NCBI RefSeq assembly: GCF_000219625.1
Contig: NC_018212.1
Coordinates: forward strand, 248,001 to 312,000
DNA from: Zymoseptoria tritici IPO323
Lineage: Eukaryota > Ascomycota > Dothideomycetes > Mycosphaerellales > Mycosphaerellaceae
Reading direction: 5' to 3'
DNA length: 64,000 nt
The number at the start of each line of letters is the position of its first letter. The first letter of the stretch is position 1. The notes beneath the pieces are model-generated. The model did no database searches, was not told where the DNA came from, and was given only the letters and a program-made list of their open reading frames with translations. The translations under genes were made by a program, and so were the position numbers. Positions 1 to 10,567 of this stretch are shown here, in pieces.

Positions 1-222
1 AGGAGCGATGGCTTCAATGTGCGCCATCTTCACGTCTTTGTAGGCTTTAAGCATACTGTTGGCCGCTGCGGTGTGTTTCTTGAGAATAACCAGTGGCTTT
101 CCGCCGGCCGCCATTTCGGCGTCCCAATCAGCTGTACCACGGTGGTCAGTGTCATGCGCAGGCAGTGCGTCGTGTCGGGTGAAGGCAATCTTACACTTTG
201 ACGGAGGGTCTGGCGGATCCAT
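1..222 (-). CDS. 5' part of an unknown protein, cut by the left edge
   Basis: An open frame runs from an ATG at 222 (minus strand) to the edge without a stop, giving 74 residues that begin MDPPDPPSKCK. Composition (KMAHIEAIAP near the edge, mixed charged and hydrophobic residues) looks coding, and this frame is better than the competing short frames on either strand. No domain is recognised. The rest of the gene lies outside the window, so splicing, length and function are unknown. The shared upstream interval with the gene starting at 635 is about 410 bases. Confidence 0.4.
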   Translation of the reverse strand, partial: MDPPDPPSKCKIAFTRHDALPAHDTDHRGTADWDAEMAAGGKPLVILKKHTAAANSMLKAYKDVKMAHIEAIAP

Positions 223-634
223 ACTGATACGAGATCTTTGGTGGTACAGCCCAGGGCTCCGTTCACATGAGAAGTTTGGGCTTCGTGACGAACGTGAAGG
301 AACTGAAAATCGTTTCAACACATGGCTCGGCTTCTAGCCATTTAGCAATGCAGTGAGACAGAGAACACAAGAGGACGAGAATATCTTCGTGATGAAATTG
401 ACATACCGCTGAGCATTCTGGTGGACAAAAAAATTGGTTCGTAGGCGTCGTGCTTGTTCGCCGCTCGTTTTACGCGCAACCTGCACGTGGCCGGGTTGAC
501 TTGTAAACAAAACGGGAGGCTGCAGACGAGGGACAAACGGCAGCTCGCATCTGAAAATTTTGTTTTGAACCGCAAACGCACAGCGCTGAAACTCCGACTC
601 GAATCATTCCGACAGCGCAACCACAATCAACACC
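223..634. other. intergenic, divergent promoter region
   Basis: Spacer between the leftward gene ending at 222 and the rightward gene starting at 635. It probably holds both promoters. No clear TATA box or repeat was seen. Confidence 0.4.
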
Positions 635-1873
635 ATGGATGATCCCGCCTTCGAGATCCGCACAAGAGGCGGACGTCGAGTGCCAGTGCCGGCAGGGATG
701 GCGGAGCAGATGGCAATCGAGATTGAGAAATTCAACAAGGGAATCGAGATTATGGGAGAAGGAAAAGAGATCGCAAGCGCTGCATGGAGAAATGTTCGAG
801 ACATGATGCAACCCATATCCAGTGCGATCCAGGAGGAGGAACGGCGAGAGGAGCGCCAGCGTAGGGAGCGTGCGCGAATTGAAGCAGACCTGGCGGAGTT
901 GGAGCACTTCCGGCGTGAAGCGGCCGAGCGGCGGCGGAGCGAGCGAGCCAGGCGTGTGACAACGGATTCAAGCGATGAGCTGGAGAGTGACAAGCCAGGC
1001 GAGGAGGAACAAGAAGTGCAGATGGAGAGGACAGCCTCCAAAAGCCGGATGAGTTCAAGACCGCTAAGTGCCACTGCACGGCAAGCAGCAATGCGAGAGG
1101 AAGACCTGCCGCCAATACGAGCAGACTGCGAACAGCAACTTCGATCCGGAGCTCCCGAGCGGCAATATCGCACGCCAGCTGGACGCAGAATGATAGAGTC
1201 GATTGATGAGCTCGCGGACGATGAGCTGGACGACGAGTTGGCCGACGGCGAGGGTGCAGAGCAAGCGCAGAAGCTACTGGCGAGATTCCACGCCGGTCCT
1301 CGACAGCCTGGGCTTCAAGTTTGCAGGCAACAGACAATGGCGCAGACGGAGGAAACAACACCGAGACCCATGAGTGCATCGTCTTTGGGCAAGCGACGCC
1401 GGGAAGTAGCCGACAGCGAACAATCTTTGGAACCAGAAGATGATCTCCTGCATTTCAGACTCCTACGTCCGCTGGTGGCAGGTCAAGTCGGGAAGAAGGA
1501 TGAAATATTGGGAGCGATCGATCTTCCACCTGATGACGTGGTCGCTTTGGAGAGCTTCTGGGAGATGTTAATTGCAAAAGGGCGAGGAGCGCCGTTCCTC
1601 TGGGAGAGATGGTCCGCCGGACAGAGTGATGCTTGCCTGGTGGTGTGTCTGTTCACGCGCAAGTGTGAGGGCAGGTGGGGCACGCACGGCGGAGGATATG
1701 CGTGCGAATTCTGCTTGAAACAGAAGAGGCCGTGCCTGCGGGTCAAAGTCGAAGATGGCGACCCTGTTGCAGTGGCTGTCCTGCCAGAGCATGGCAAGAC
1801 TGGCGCGGGTCGATTCCAATACTGGGAGTTCAGAGAGCCAGCATCGAAGAAGCAGAAGAGCCATCACGAGTAG
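635..1873 (+). CDS. hypothetical basic/acidic protein with a C-terminal Cys cluster
   Basis: Uninterrupted frame of 412 residues starting at the first in-frame ATG (CACCATGG context). Residues of about 65-115 form a highly charged Glu/Arg stretch likely to be a coiled coil. The middle is low-complexity and acidic, with a basic KRRRE patch near residue 255. The C-terminal third is more globular (HFRLLRPLV..., then LESFWEMLIAKGRGAPFLWERW) and contains a cysteine cluster, CEGRWGTHGGGYACEFCLK followed by KRPCL, with C-x2-C spacing like a small zinc-binding module. It ends in a KKQK basic tail, suggesting nuclear location. I do not recognise the family. The Cys cluster could bind zinc or DNA, but that is inference. 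Confidence 0.65.
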   Translation: MDDPAFEIRTRGGRRVPVPAGMAEQMAIEIEKFNKGIEIMGEGKEIASAAWRNVRDMMQPISSAIQEEERREERQRRERARIEADLAELEHFRREAAERRRSERARRVTTDSSDELESDKPGEEEQEVQMERTASKSRMSSRPLSATARQAAMREEDLPPIRADCEQQLRSGAPERQYRTPAGRRMIESIDELADDELDDELADGEGAEQAQKLLARFHAGPRQPGLQVCRQQTMAQTEETTPRPMSASSLGKRRREVADSEQSLEPEDDLLHFRLLRPLVAGQVGKKDEILGAIDLPPDDVVALESFWEMLIAKGRGAPFLWERWSAGQSDACLVVCLFTRKCEGRWGTHGGGYACEFCLKQKRPCLRVKVEDGDPVAVAVLPEHGKTGAGRFQYWEFREPASKKQKSHHE

Positions 1874-3409
1874 ATTATCGCACAGCGTTGTCGGCGTCGG
1901 GTGAGCGTCGAGAGTCCTCTGCTGCCCTTACATGAACATGCGACTTGGGACGAGTAGAGCAGTGCGAATCCCACTCGTTTCCCGAACCATGACTGTCACC
2001 CACTCCCAATGCTTTATCTCGGTGACAAGCGTTCACAAAACAACGAGTCAAACGGCCGAGCCTATGAGGGATCATTTGGGTCAGATGAGAAGCTCGGCTG
2101 GGGTGAATCCGGTCATCCTCATCTTCCTTCGCGAGCGGTGCATCGCCTGAGCGATATATGGACTCCGGTTCCAGTGGATACCAGTCATCGGCCTGCTTCG
2201 ATCGACAGGTCTGAGATCACGCGGGCGCTGTCTCCCCTCTCTGAATAGCTTGTCACGCCGCTGCCGAGGATGGCAACGCGATGTAACAATGTCTTCAACT
2301 GAAGGCCGTCTGCGTCATTTTTAGGACGCAAGGGTCTTCAGGGTCGAGGCTGTGTTGAGGTGTTTCGGGTTGGAGATGCGGTAGCAGACGAGGGATTAAT
2401 GAGCATGAGCGGTCTGGCGATCACGAAGGCAAGATAAGGTAGATGGAGCGATATGGAGAGAGTGAGGTATATTGGCAGATGTACAAAAAGATGGGGTCGG
2501 GAGTGAAGAGTGCAGTGTGAAGACGATGATGACGAAGCCTGTGGTTCGTGCCTGCCCCGATGCCCGACGTCGCATTGACCAGTCGCACCAAAACAATATT
2601 TGCCGCAACTCCAACATCTCTTTTCCTCCCGTCGCACCTGAGACTCTCTTCTGTTGATCACAACGACCCAATAGTCGGGAGGTATACCACAAAATCACGC
2701 TCCCATCGACCTATATCACCTGCGACCGCATCCCATCCGAACATTCGGCGTTTCGTCAGCATTTCGCTTCGCCTGATCTCGCTGTAAGTTTCCCGATCTC
2801 CACTCCATGCAAAGCGCTCTGGAGCATCGCGATCCGAGGCCACCGCTTTCGTTTGGACAAGACCAGACGCCGCGCCACACTACAGATTTTCACACCTTCA
2901 CTTCACTCTTCTCCTCCCTCCTCCCGCCATCACCTGCGACTCCACTTCTTGCTCAACGCACCTGAAAATCCTTGCGACCATTCACTCTGACGATTCACCT
3001 TTCAGCAGACCGCGAGACTGGCCTCCCTACAAACCACCGACTAGCCTTTGGTCTACAAAGGCACCCATTCACCACGGCCACTTCGGCCTTCAACCTCATC
3101 AGTGATCAAATTGCATCCATACGCCCCTGCTCCCACATCAACAACTCCAAGCCCCCGCCTGGACACATCCGCACCACCACCCGCTGAACTGCTGCTCTTG
3201 GACCTGCTCCAAACCTCCTCGCTCGACTCGATCCCTCAGCTGCCGCATAAGAGCTCTATCAGGGCTCTTCCCTCTCCTGGGGAAGAAGACTCTGGGCACC
3301 GCCACGCAGGCCTCATTCGTTTGGGCTTTGCACCCTTCAAACCACCTTAACGACCGCCGCGAGCACCCCGAATACACCACCCTACCAGACCATCACCTTC
3401 CGCAAGGCG
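1874..3409. other. intergenic region and long pyrimidine-rich leader of ODC
   Basis: About 1.5 kb without a convincing gene. The right half (2860-3400) is C/T-rich, as is usual for fungal promoters and leaders. An upstream ATG at 2807 opens a 52-codon frame ending at 2965. A GTAAGT at about 2783 could be the donor of a leader intron. Short frames on both strands here have no family resemblance. Confidence 0.5.
2807..2965 (+). promoter_or_regulatory. possible upstream ORF in the ODC leader
   Basis: ATG at 2807 and TGA at 2963-2965 give 52 codons. It is the only ATG I found in the 600 bases before the ODC start. If this region is in the mature mRNA, the uORF would be expected to damp ODC translation, which fits known leader-based control of ODC genes. 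Whether transcription starts upstream of it, or a leader intron removes it, cannot be told from sequence. Confidence 0.3.
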
Positions 3410-4852
3410 ATGACACCGAGCGCCATCAGCATCTTCAACCAAAATGAATATCATGAGTGTCATGAATTGTCATTGAAAAATGGCTCTTTCGATACCTCTG
3501 CATCCGACTCTGAATATGGAGCGAACTGTCCAGATGGACAGAAAAGCGCAAAAGGATTGATTGGTGCTGCGTTGCAGAAGCACATTGACAACGTCGACCC
3601 GCACGAGTGCGAGGCCGGCGCGGAGGATGCCTTCTTTGTCGCAGACTTGGGAGAGGTCTACCGGCAGCACATGCGCTGGAAGAAGCACCTCCCACGCGTG
3701 ACTCCTCACTACGCGGTGAAGTGCAACCCAGACCCGGCTGTGTTGAAATTGCTGGCGAAGCTGGGCGCAGGATTCGACTGCGCTAGCAAGACTGAGATTG
3801 AGCAAGTTTTGGGCATGGGCGTGGACACCTCGAGGATCATCTACGCTCAGCCGTGCAAGACCAAGAGCTACCTTCGCTACACCTCCAAGCAGGGAGTCAA
3901 GCAGATGACTTTTGACAACACGGATGAGTTGTACAAAATCAAGGACATCTATCCGGAGGCGGAGCTCTTCCTTCGTATCTTTACGGACGATTCGGCAAGT
4001 TTATGTCGCTTGAGCCAGAAGTTTGGAGCCTCCATGGATAATGTCCAGGAGCTTCTTGCTCTGGCCAAGGAGCTTGAGCTGAATGTCGTCGGTGTTGCCT
4101 TCCACGTTGGATCCGGCGCCTCCGATCCCTCGGCATTCCGCCAAGCGGTCACCGATGCCCGCACTGTCTTCGACCAGGCCGCCGAACTCGGCTTCACTCT
4201 GCACACCCTTGATTGCGGCGGCGGCTTCATCTCGGACACTTTCGACGACATGGCCTCCGTCCTCGCTGAAGCCGTGGACGACCTCTTCCCTCCATCCGTC
4301 CGCATCATCGCCGAGCCAGGTCGCTACTACACTTCCTCGGCCTTCACCCTTGCGTGCAATGTGATTGCGCGCCGCACCGTACAGGACAAGCAATCTCTCG
4401 TCAACACGGACACCAGCTACATGCTGTACATGAACGATGGAGTCTACGGCAACTTCTCCTCCATCATCTTCGACCACCAGCACCCGATCCCGCGCGTTCT
4501 TCGCACCGCGCGCCGCGCCGATGGCTTCAACTACAGCAGGGTGCACTCTTCGACTGACAACCTCCTCGACTCTGGCTATGTGTCAGCCGAAGACATGTCC
4601 TCCACGACTCTGCCAGCTCGCGCGAAGAAGGCCATCACCTACTCCATCTGGGGTCCCACTTGCGACGGCATCGACTGCATTGCCGAGAAGTGGTTCGCTC
4701 AGGATGTTGTTGACGTCGGCGACTGGCTGTACTTTGAGGAGATGGGCGCGTACACCAAATGCTCGGCGACAAGGTTCAATGGCTTCACGGATCGCCACGA
4801 GGTGGTCTATGTCTGCAGCGAGAAGGGCGCGAGGGACTTGGTCGATGTTTGA
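3410..4852 (+). CDS. ornithine decarboxylase
   Basis: Single-exon gene, 480 residues. Ornithine decarboxylase makes putrescine from ornithine, the first committed step of polyamine synthesis; it is a cytosolic, PLP-dependent homodimer of the fold III (alanine racemase-like) family. The PLP lysine is K104 in PHYAVKCN; FHVGSG (231-236), the Gly-rich DCGGGF loop (269-273) and EPGRYY (302-307) bind cofactor phosphate and pyridine nitrogen; C418 in WGPTCDGID is the catalytic cysteine supplied across the dimer. Length matches fungal enzymes. The start at 3410 is the first ATG in frame; the N-terminal 65 residues are poorly conserved, as usual. The long leader carries a possible uORF (2807-2965). 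The yeast gene is SPE1 and the Neurospora gene spe-1. Confidence 0.97.
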   Translation: MTPSAISIFNQNEYHECHELSLKNGSFDTSASDSEYGANCPDGQKSAKGLIGAALQKHIDNVDPHECEAGAEDAFFVADLGEVYRQHMRWKKHLPRVTPHYAVKCNPDPAVLKLLAKLGAGFDCASKTEIEQVLGMGVDTSRIIYAQPCKTKSYLRYTSKQGVKQMTFDNTDELYKIKDIYPEAELFLRIFTDDSASLCRLSQKFGASMDNVQELLALAKELELNVVGVAFHVGSGASDPSAFRQAVTDARTVFDQAAELGFTLHTLDCGGGFISDTFDDMASVLAEAVDDLFPPSVRIIAEPGRYYTSSAFTLACNVIARRTVQDKQSLVNTDTSYMLYMNDGVYGNFSSIIFDHQHPIPRVLRTARRADGFNYSRVHSSTDNLLDSGYVSAEDMSSTTLPARAKKAITYSIWGPTCDGIDCIAEKWFAQDVVDVGDWLYFEEMGAYTKCSATRFNGFTDRHEVVYVCSEKGARDLVDV

Positions 4853-5651
4853 AGAACTCGAGCAGATCTGAGGCTGGCTACGAAAAGTTGCTGATTTCGC
4901 ACTTGGGTTCTGTCTGTCTCTTACACAAAAGTTGCTGCGTTGGATTGGTTGTTTCTGCTTTTGTTGTCTGTTTATAATTTTGTTGATAGACGAGTGATGC
5001 TACCTAATACAAAATCTCTCGAGTCGCATTCCACTCTGTTCTCCAAACCACTGACCTGTTCATCGTGCAAGTCCGTCACAGTTCGAGCAGGAAAAGTAAG
5101 GCACAACTATCCTGGTTTGACTAGCATGTGATCGCAGCACAGCGAGAGTGAAGTGAAGTGAAATTGTACCAGACCTCCATCATCGCATTTGTTGGTAGCG
5201 GGGTTTAAAGTTTCTCGGCCCCCACAGACGCGATCCACGTCCCGCTGCCACCGCGACTCGGACTTCACTTTGTGACCAGTCACTTTTCTTGTTTGGACAA
5301 CATCGACCTGACCTTCTCACCTAACAACCTGAGAGAATTGATCGCCGTGGCCATACTGAGCTGCTACGAGTGAAACGACAACCACTGCCGGCAGCGAACT
5401 CGGTTCAGACATCACTGGAACTGCGACTTGTGTTGTGAAGAGGAAGACAACAACAGCGGAGGATCGGATCACGTTGACGGAGCGAGGAACTTGGGGAGCT
5501 GCCCTGACTTTGGACTGCGATCACATGAGAACGGAGCACAATCAACGAGACCACACCGACAGCTGGACATTCAGTCCGGACCTGGCATTGTGACGGAACA
5601 AGGACAGAAGCTCTAAACGCATCGCCCGGGACACCGCTTTGCGACTTGACA
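4853..5651. other. intergenic, ODC 3' region and promoter of the next gene
   Basis: About 800 bases. The first 250 are T-rich and look like a 3' UTR. The remainder is a plausible promoter and leader for the SUMO-like-domain gene. No structured element was seen. Confidence 0.4.
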
Positions 5652-7204
5652 ATGTCATTCTTCAAAGTCGCCGCGCCGCCTCCAACCACATCAACAGCAT
5701 CACACACCGACTTCACCATCCACTCCGACTCAGAAAACGACACACCGACACAACCTAAGAACGAGACCTCGGACTCTTCACGTAACCTCTTCAGCCACTC
5801 CTCCGACTTCCTCGCAGTACAGTCCGCCCGAATAGCACAGGAGAAGAAGCGCAAAGAGCGAGAAGAGCGCAAGAAGCGGGAGAAGAGCGAGGAGAGACGG
5901 GAGCGTAGGGTGAAGAAGGAGAAGAAGGACAAGGCGAAGAGGAAAAGTGGCGATGGAGATGAGGAGGATGGGAGGGTGAAGAAGGAAGGTGATCTCAAGA
6001 AGAGGAGGATTTCGGGGAAGGAGGGGGAGGCGTTGTTGAAAAAAGCACTGGCTGGGACAAAGGTGGTGGATTTGGGCAGTTCTGATGAGGAGGACGAGCC
6101 GGGCAATGGAGAGATCATAATGGAGGAGCAGGATACACTGCCGGTGAGGAGGTCACCGAGACGGCCGAGGCACAAGTTTGAGCATGGCAGTCCTGCAGCA
6201 AGATCAAGACCCACGCGACCCGTTCCGGACGACGACGAGGACGATCTACAAATCACAGCGACGACTTCCATCCGACGGCCCTCCCCACCTCCAGAAGACG
6301 AAGATTCCGACCCGGAAATCGCTGCACTTACTCGAAACGCCAGAGCAGCAGCCGCCCAGCGCAAGCTCGCAGCAGCCGCCAAACCTCCGCAAGATCAACG
6401 CACCTCAACACCCACCACCTCCGAACTGCCGATCGCCTCCACCACATCCACGCCAACAGCAGACCACGCCGACCCCATCATCTCCATCCTAGTATCCTCT
6501 CCCATGAGCGAAGGCGTCATTCTGATCCGCCGTCGAATCAGCCAAACCCTCGGCGCCGTGCGAGAAGCCTACTGCAAACGCTGGCACCTCCCCGATCATT
6601 GCTTCCTCACATTCTGCGGTCGAAGACTCTGGGACTCAACGACATGTCGCCGTTTCGGACTGGTGATCGACGCGGAAGGAAATGCGAGCTGGGGTGACAA
6701 GGATCCCAATCACGGTGCGGGAATGGGAAAGGCGGGAGCGGAAGTCGAGCAGCAGGAGCCAGGGCAGGTACATGTGGAAGTTATGGATGAGGCGTGGTTT
6801 AAGCAGATTCAGGAGGAGAAGGAGAGGGAGAGGAAGGAGCGGATGGGCGAACTGGTGGAGGATGACGGAGAGGGTAGTGCAGAGGGGAAGGTAGAGGAGA
6901 AGGAGGAGTATATCAAGTTGATGGTCAAGGCGAAGGGGAAGAGGGACTTTAGGTTGAAGGTTACGCCGGTGAGTACTACCTTACCCTTCGTGATTACTTT
7001 TGAATGCGAAGGGTGTATGCTGACAATGACAAACAGACCACCCTCTTCCAGAAAATCATCATGGCGTCGAAGAGATCTTTCCAACTCCCCGACGACGCGA
7101 ACGTGTGGTTGGAATTCGACGGCGATCGGTTGGATCCCAAAGCTATGGTGCGCAGCATGGAAATCAGCGATATGGATTGCTTGGACCTGTATGTTGGTAA
7201 ATGA
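5652..7204 (+). CDS. Rad60/Esc2/NIP45-type protein with two SUMO-like domains
   Basis: Two exons: 5652-6968 and 7037-7204, with an intron of 68 nt (GTGAGT..CAG) in phase 0; 494 residues. The N-terminal 200 residues are disordered, with a long Lys/Glu block (about 60-130) and an acidic SSDEEDE motif like a SUMO-interacting motif. A first SUMO-like domain spans about 272-350 (ISILVSSP, LTFCGRRLWDSTTCRRFG). A second, ubiquitin-fold domain closes the protein (about 420-494: FRLKVTP joined across the intron to TTLFQKII, then VWLEFDGDRLDP and DMDCLDLYVGK), the classic Rad60-SLD signature. Family members act with SUMO and the Smc5/6 pathway in DNA repair and genome stability in the nucleus. Without the intron the C-terminal domain would be destroyed, which supports the splice model. 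Confidence 0.85.
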
Positions 7205-8242
7205 GTAGGAGCGAGCGAGGCGAAGGGATGGTCAGGCCATTGGCGCCATGAGACGTATTTGCAGTGCGCTGCTAATAGGCTTAACATATCATATGAGCAG
7301 ATGGTATCAGATCATGAAGCGAGTTGACAAAGCACAGCGATTCGTAAAGGCACAGTACACACGTCTCGGGCTAGAACTCCGTCCCGTCAGCATTCACGCA
7401 CAAGTACGACGAGACGTGCAACTGTTAAGATCAGCAAAGATTCGGCTGATTAGTCATTGCTTGCTGGTGGTTTTGCCTCTTCGGCAGACGTTCCTGGATA
7501 TGGACCCTTCGTCTCAATCTTTGCTCCCCAGCAGGTCCAACTTGTCCTCCACTCTCACGATAATGCGGCCTAGCATCATCACAACATGAGTCCACGCTGC
7601 GTCAGACTCGACGGCACAAACCATTGGAGGTCAAACGGACCAAGTCTTGAGCAATGTACTGCGCATAACGCTGCTCTCTATAGATGGCACCTCGGCAGAT
7701 GGCAGATGACCCATGACTCAAGTCACCGCAAATGTGCGGCGGCCCTGCTCATCAATCGCAGAATTCGGATATAATGCCAGCTCACTTACCAGGAACAGGC
7801 ATCTCTTTCATGGACTAATTCGCGCCTCCGCAAGAAGCGCCAATGACGATGTCTCATGGATGCAGCGCACAAGGGCCTCGAAGAAGCGCACATTCATGAT
7901 GGAGGAACCTCTGGCTTACATGGCAGCGAGCCGCAGCGGTCAGCGTTCACAGCAACTCCATCGACTTCGAGGCCACTTTTGCCCACGGGACGGTGAAACT
8001 CGGTCGCACACCGCCGGAGCGGGAGAAGCATGGATTCGTTGCATATGCCAATATGTGTAATGAGCCCATCGTGCATTGTCTTCCAATTGGAGTCTCTGGC
8101 CGTAACTGCATACAGGATGTGGCCGGTAGATTCGCATGGATACATAACCAGATCTGCTCGCAGTGGCCCGTGGGTCACTCTCTTCGCAAATATGGCCCTG
8201 TCATTATTTCCATCACCGTCGACATCATCTAGTCTTAACATC
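7205..8242. other. intergenic
   Basis: About 1 kb. Several short frames occur on both strands without domain resemblance. One (from 8030) is in frame with the MFS gene below, but its upstream part lacks conservation, so it is treated as leader. Confidence 0.4.
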
Positions 8243-10121
8243 ATGCCGACCATCAGAGGCAAGACATCGCAACGGTCCGTCGAGGCACCTCACTACGACG
8301 AAAAGGCTAGACCTACTTTCACCGCACCGAGCGACTCGACCGAAGAAGTGCACCGTGGCCGCCAAAGGAGAGCCTCCCTCGACAAAGCATACGACTTTCT
8401 CCATGGCGATGGGCTTGAGTCTACAACAGAGGTCCCAACGGAGGACAGTCTGCGACGTCTTCGTCGGAAGATTGACAGACATATACTTCCAGTACTATGG
8501 TTTCTCTTCTTCTTCCATTTCATGGGTGCGTTGATAGTCTCCGCTGTGGAGCGTGCGTCACTAACGGACCACCAGACAAATACCTCATGGGATACGCTAT
8601 CGTGATGGGCCTTCCTGAGGATATTCACCTCCGCGGATACGAGATGAACAACTGCGTCTCGGCGATTTATTGGTCCTATCTGGCCATGACTCTGGTCATA
8701 CCGTTGGCCCTCAACAAACTGCCAATCGGCAAATGGGTTGGAGCTATGATGGTAAGTGGTGTATGAATGCGGTCAAAATGGGGAAAGCTGACGATTGGTA
8801 GATATGTAACGGCTTGGTGAGTCGACTCCTCCTCTGCCTGTCCATTTTCTAACCCTTGACAGTTCACCGCATGTACATCAGCAGTCCAAGGCTATGGTGG
8901 CCTGCTAACGACTCGCGTACTCATGGGCGCTTCCGATGCATCCATGGTCCCCTCATTGATACTGCTATCGAGCCAATACTATCGGAAAGACGAGCAGGCT
9001 TTGAGGTTCGCGTTCTGGGTCTCAAGCATCGGGCCTAGTATTATGGTCGGTGGAGCGATCTCGTACGGATTTCAGGGTGTCGAGAACTCATCGTGGGAGT
9101 CATGGCGTATGATATGACCTCTTGAGAGGATGAAATCGAGCCAGCTGACGATGTGTAGGCATTATGTACCTCACTGTGGGACTTGTGAGCGGTCTCGTCG
9201 GCACATTGGCTGTGATATTCTTGCCGGACACTCCTATGGATGCTCGGTTTTTAACCAAGTCGGAGAGGAAGGTGATCCTTCAGCACGTATCGGTCAACAA
9301 GACGGGAATCGCCAATCCTCGCTTCGAGATCTCGCAATTGAAGGCCGTCTTTTTGGATCCTCAAGTCTGGCTGCTTGTCGCAACAGTTGTGGTTCTTCTC
9401 ACCATGGGCACGATCACAGGCGCATACGGGACTGCCATGATTCGTGGGTTCGGATACAGCTCGAAGAAGGCAGCACTGCTCAACATGCCTGGCGGCGCGA
9501 TTGCTTTGTTCATCATCCCAGGGTGCATGTATTTGATTCGCTACGGCTGGGTGTCGAGATTTCAAGCGACTATGCTGTCGTTGGGTCCTGCGCTTCTAGG
9601 AGCGTGTCTGTTGGCCTTTATGCCAAAGGACAATCATGCGGCACAGCTGGTGGGGCTTTGGTTCCAGCAATTTGCTTCCGTAAGTTGTGCTGTGGATGAT
9701 GAGATTGGATCAGTCCCAGATCCTCGCTCTCTAAGATCGCAATCGCTGACTCTCGGATAACTCACAGGCGATGAACAGCATCCTCTATCAGTGGCTAGCC
9801 GCCAATGTCGGAGGCCATACGAAGCGATCTATCTGCTCTGTGCTGCTGAGTGCCGGCATTGCTACCGGAGGGATCATTGGCCCGTACGCTCTCCGACCGC
9901 AGGACAAACCGGAGTATCATCTTGCAAGGGTTGTCATTGTTATCTGCATATCTGGTGGGACTGCGTTGGTGGCTCTACTAGCAGTGTACTACACCTGGGT
10001 CAACAAGCGAAGGGATCGGTTGTATGGACGGCCAGAGGATGCGGTCACCGCCGACGACGATTCCGAGACTTGGGCGAATCTGACTGATCAAGAGAGGAAG
10101 AGTTTCCGCTATGTGCTGTAA
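8243..10121 (+). CDS. MFS transporter, DAL5/allantoate permease type
   Basis: Six exons: 8243-8525, 8576-8751, 8802-8816 (only 15 nt), 8863-9106, 9159-9679, 9768-10121; all introns are 46-88 nt with GT..AG, and the join gives 530 residues with no frame break. The protein has a charged N-terminus, then KIDRHILPVLWFLFFFHFMDK (first membrane segment), typical of the anion:cation symporter branch (DAL5, TNA1, Liz1 relatives), and about 12 predicted membrane segments. Loop motif FLPDTPMDARFLTKSER (exon 5) is the family signature before the central cytoplasmic loop. The expected role is proton-coupled uptake of a small organic anion such as allantoate, nicotinate, pantothenate or a related acid; the substrate cannot be predicted. 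The ATG at 8243 is preferred because conservation begins only after it. A second, broken member of the superfamily follows on the same strand. Confidence 0.88.
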
Positions 10122-10567
10122 AGTGGCAGAGGATATGCAGATCTTGTAGTAATGTATATATTGCTGGAAGAGTGGAATGTGGAAGCTAGGCATGTGCTTG
10201 CGCGGATTAATGGTTAGCCAAGAGTATCGTCTGTTGACGTACGGGAAGATTGCAAGGAACCGCCCGACTAGCGGTCTGCGTTGGCTCGTTTCCCTTCTCT
10301 TCTGCAGCTCGTTCTGGGGATTGTATTACGGCCGGATCTACACTTCTGCTGGAATGTCGATGCTTCTCGAGTCAGGCTCCGGCGCAGTTACTTTGTAGTG
10401 GCAGTTCAGCAAGGCATGCCTACCGCTGGTTTACACCGGTATTTCCGATTTGAATATAAGTAGGGTCGGTCCCTGCCGCCCCATTTCGACTATTTGGGTC
10501 AATGCTATCTCGGTGGAAATCCACTTAAGCAAGAAGAAGTCTACAACATACACTCGAAGTGGTTGCT
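10122..10567. other. intergenic between two MFS genes
   Basis: About 450 bases of 3' UTR and promoter. No gene or repeat was recognised. Confidence 0.4.

Noticed and set aside
4001..4546. 181-residue minus-strand frame inside the ODC gene
   Set aside because: Antisense shadow of a strongly conserved enzyme.
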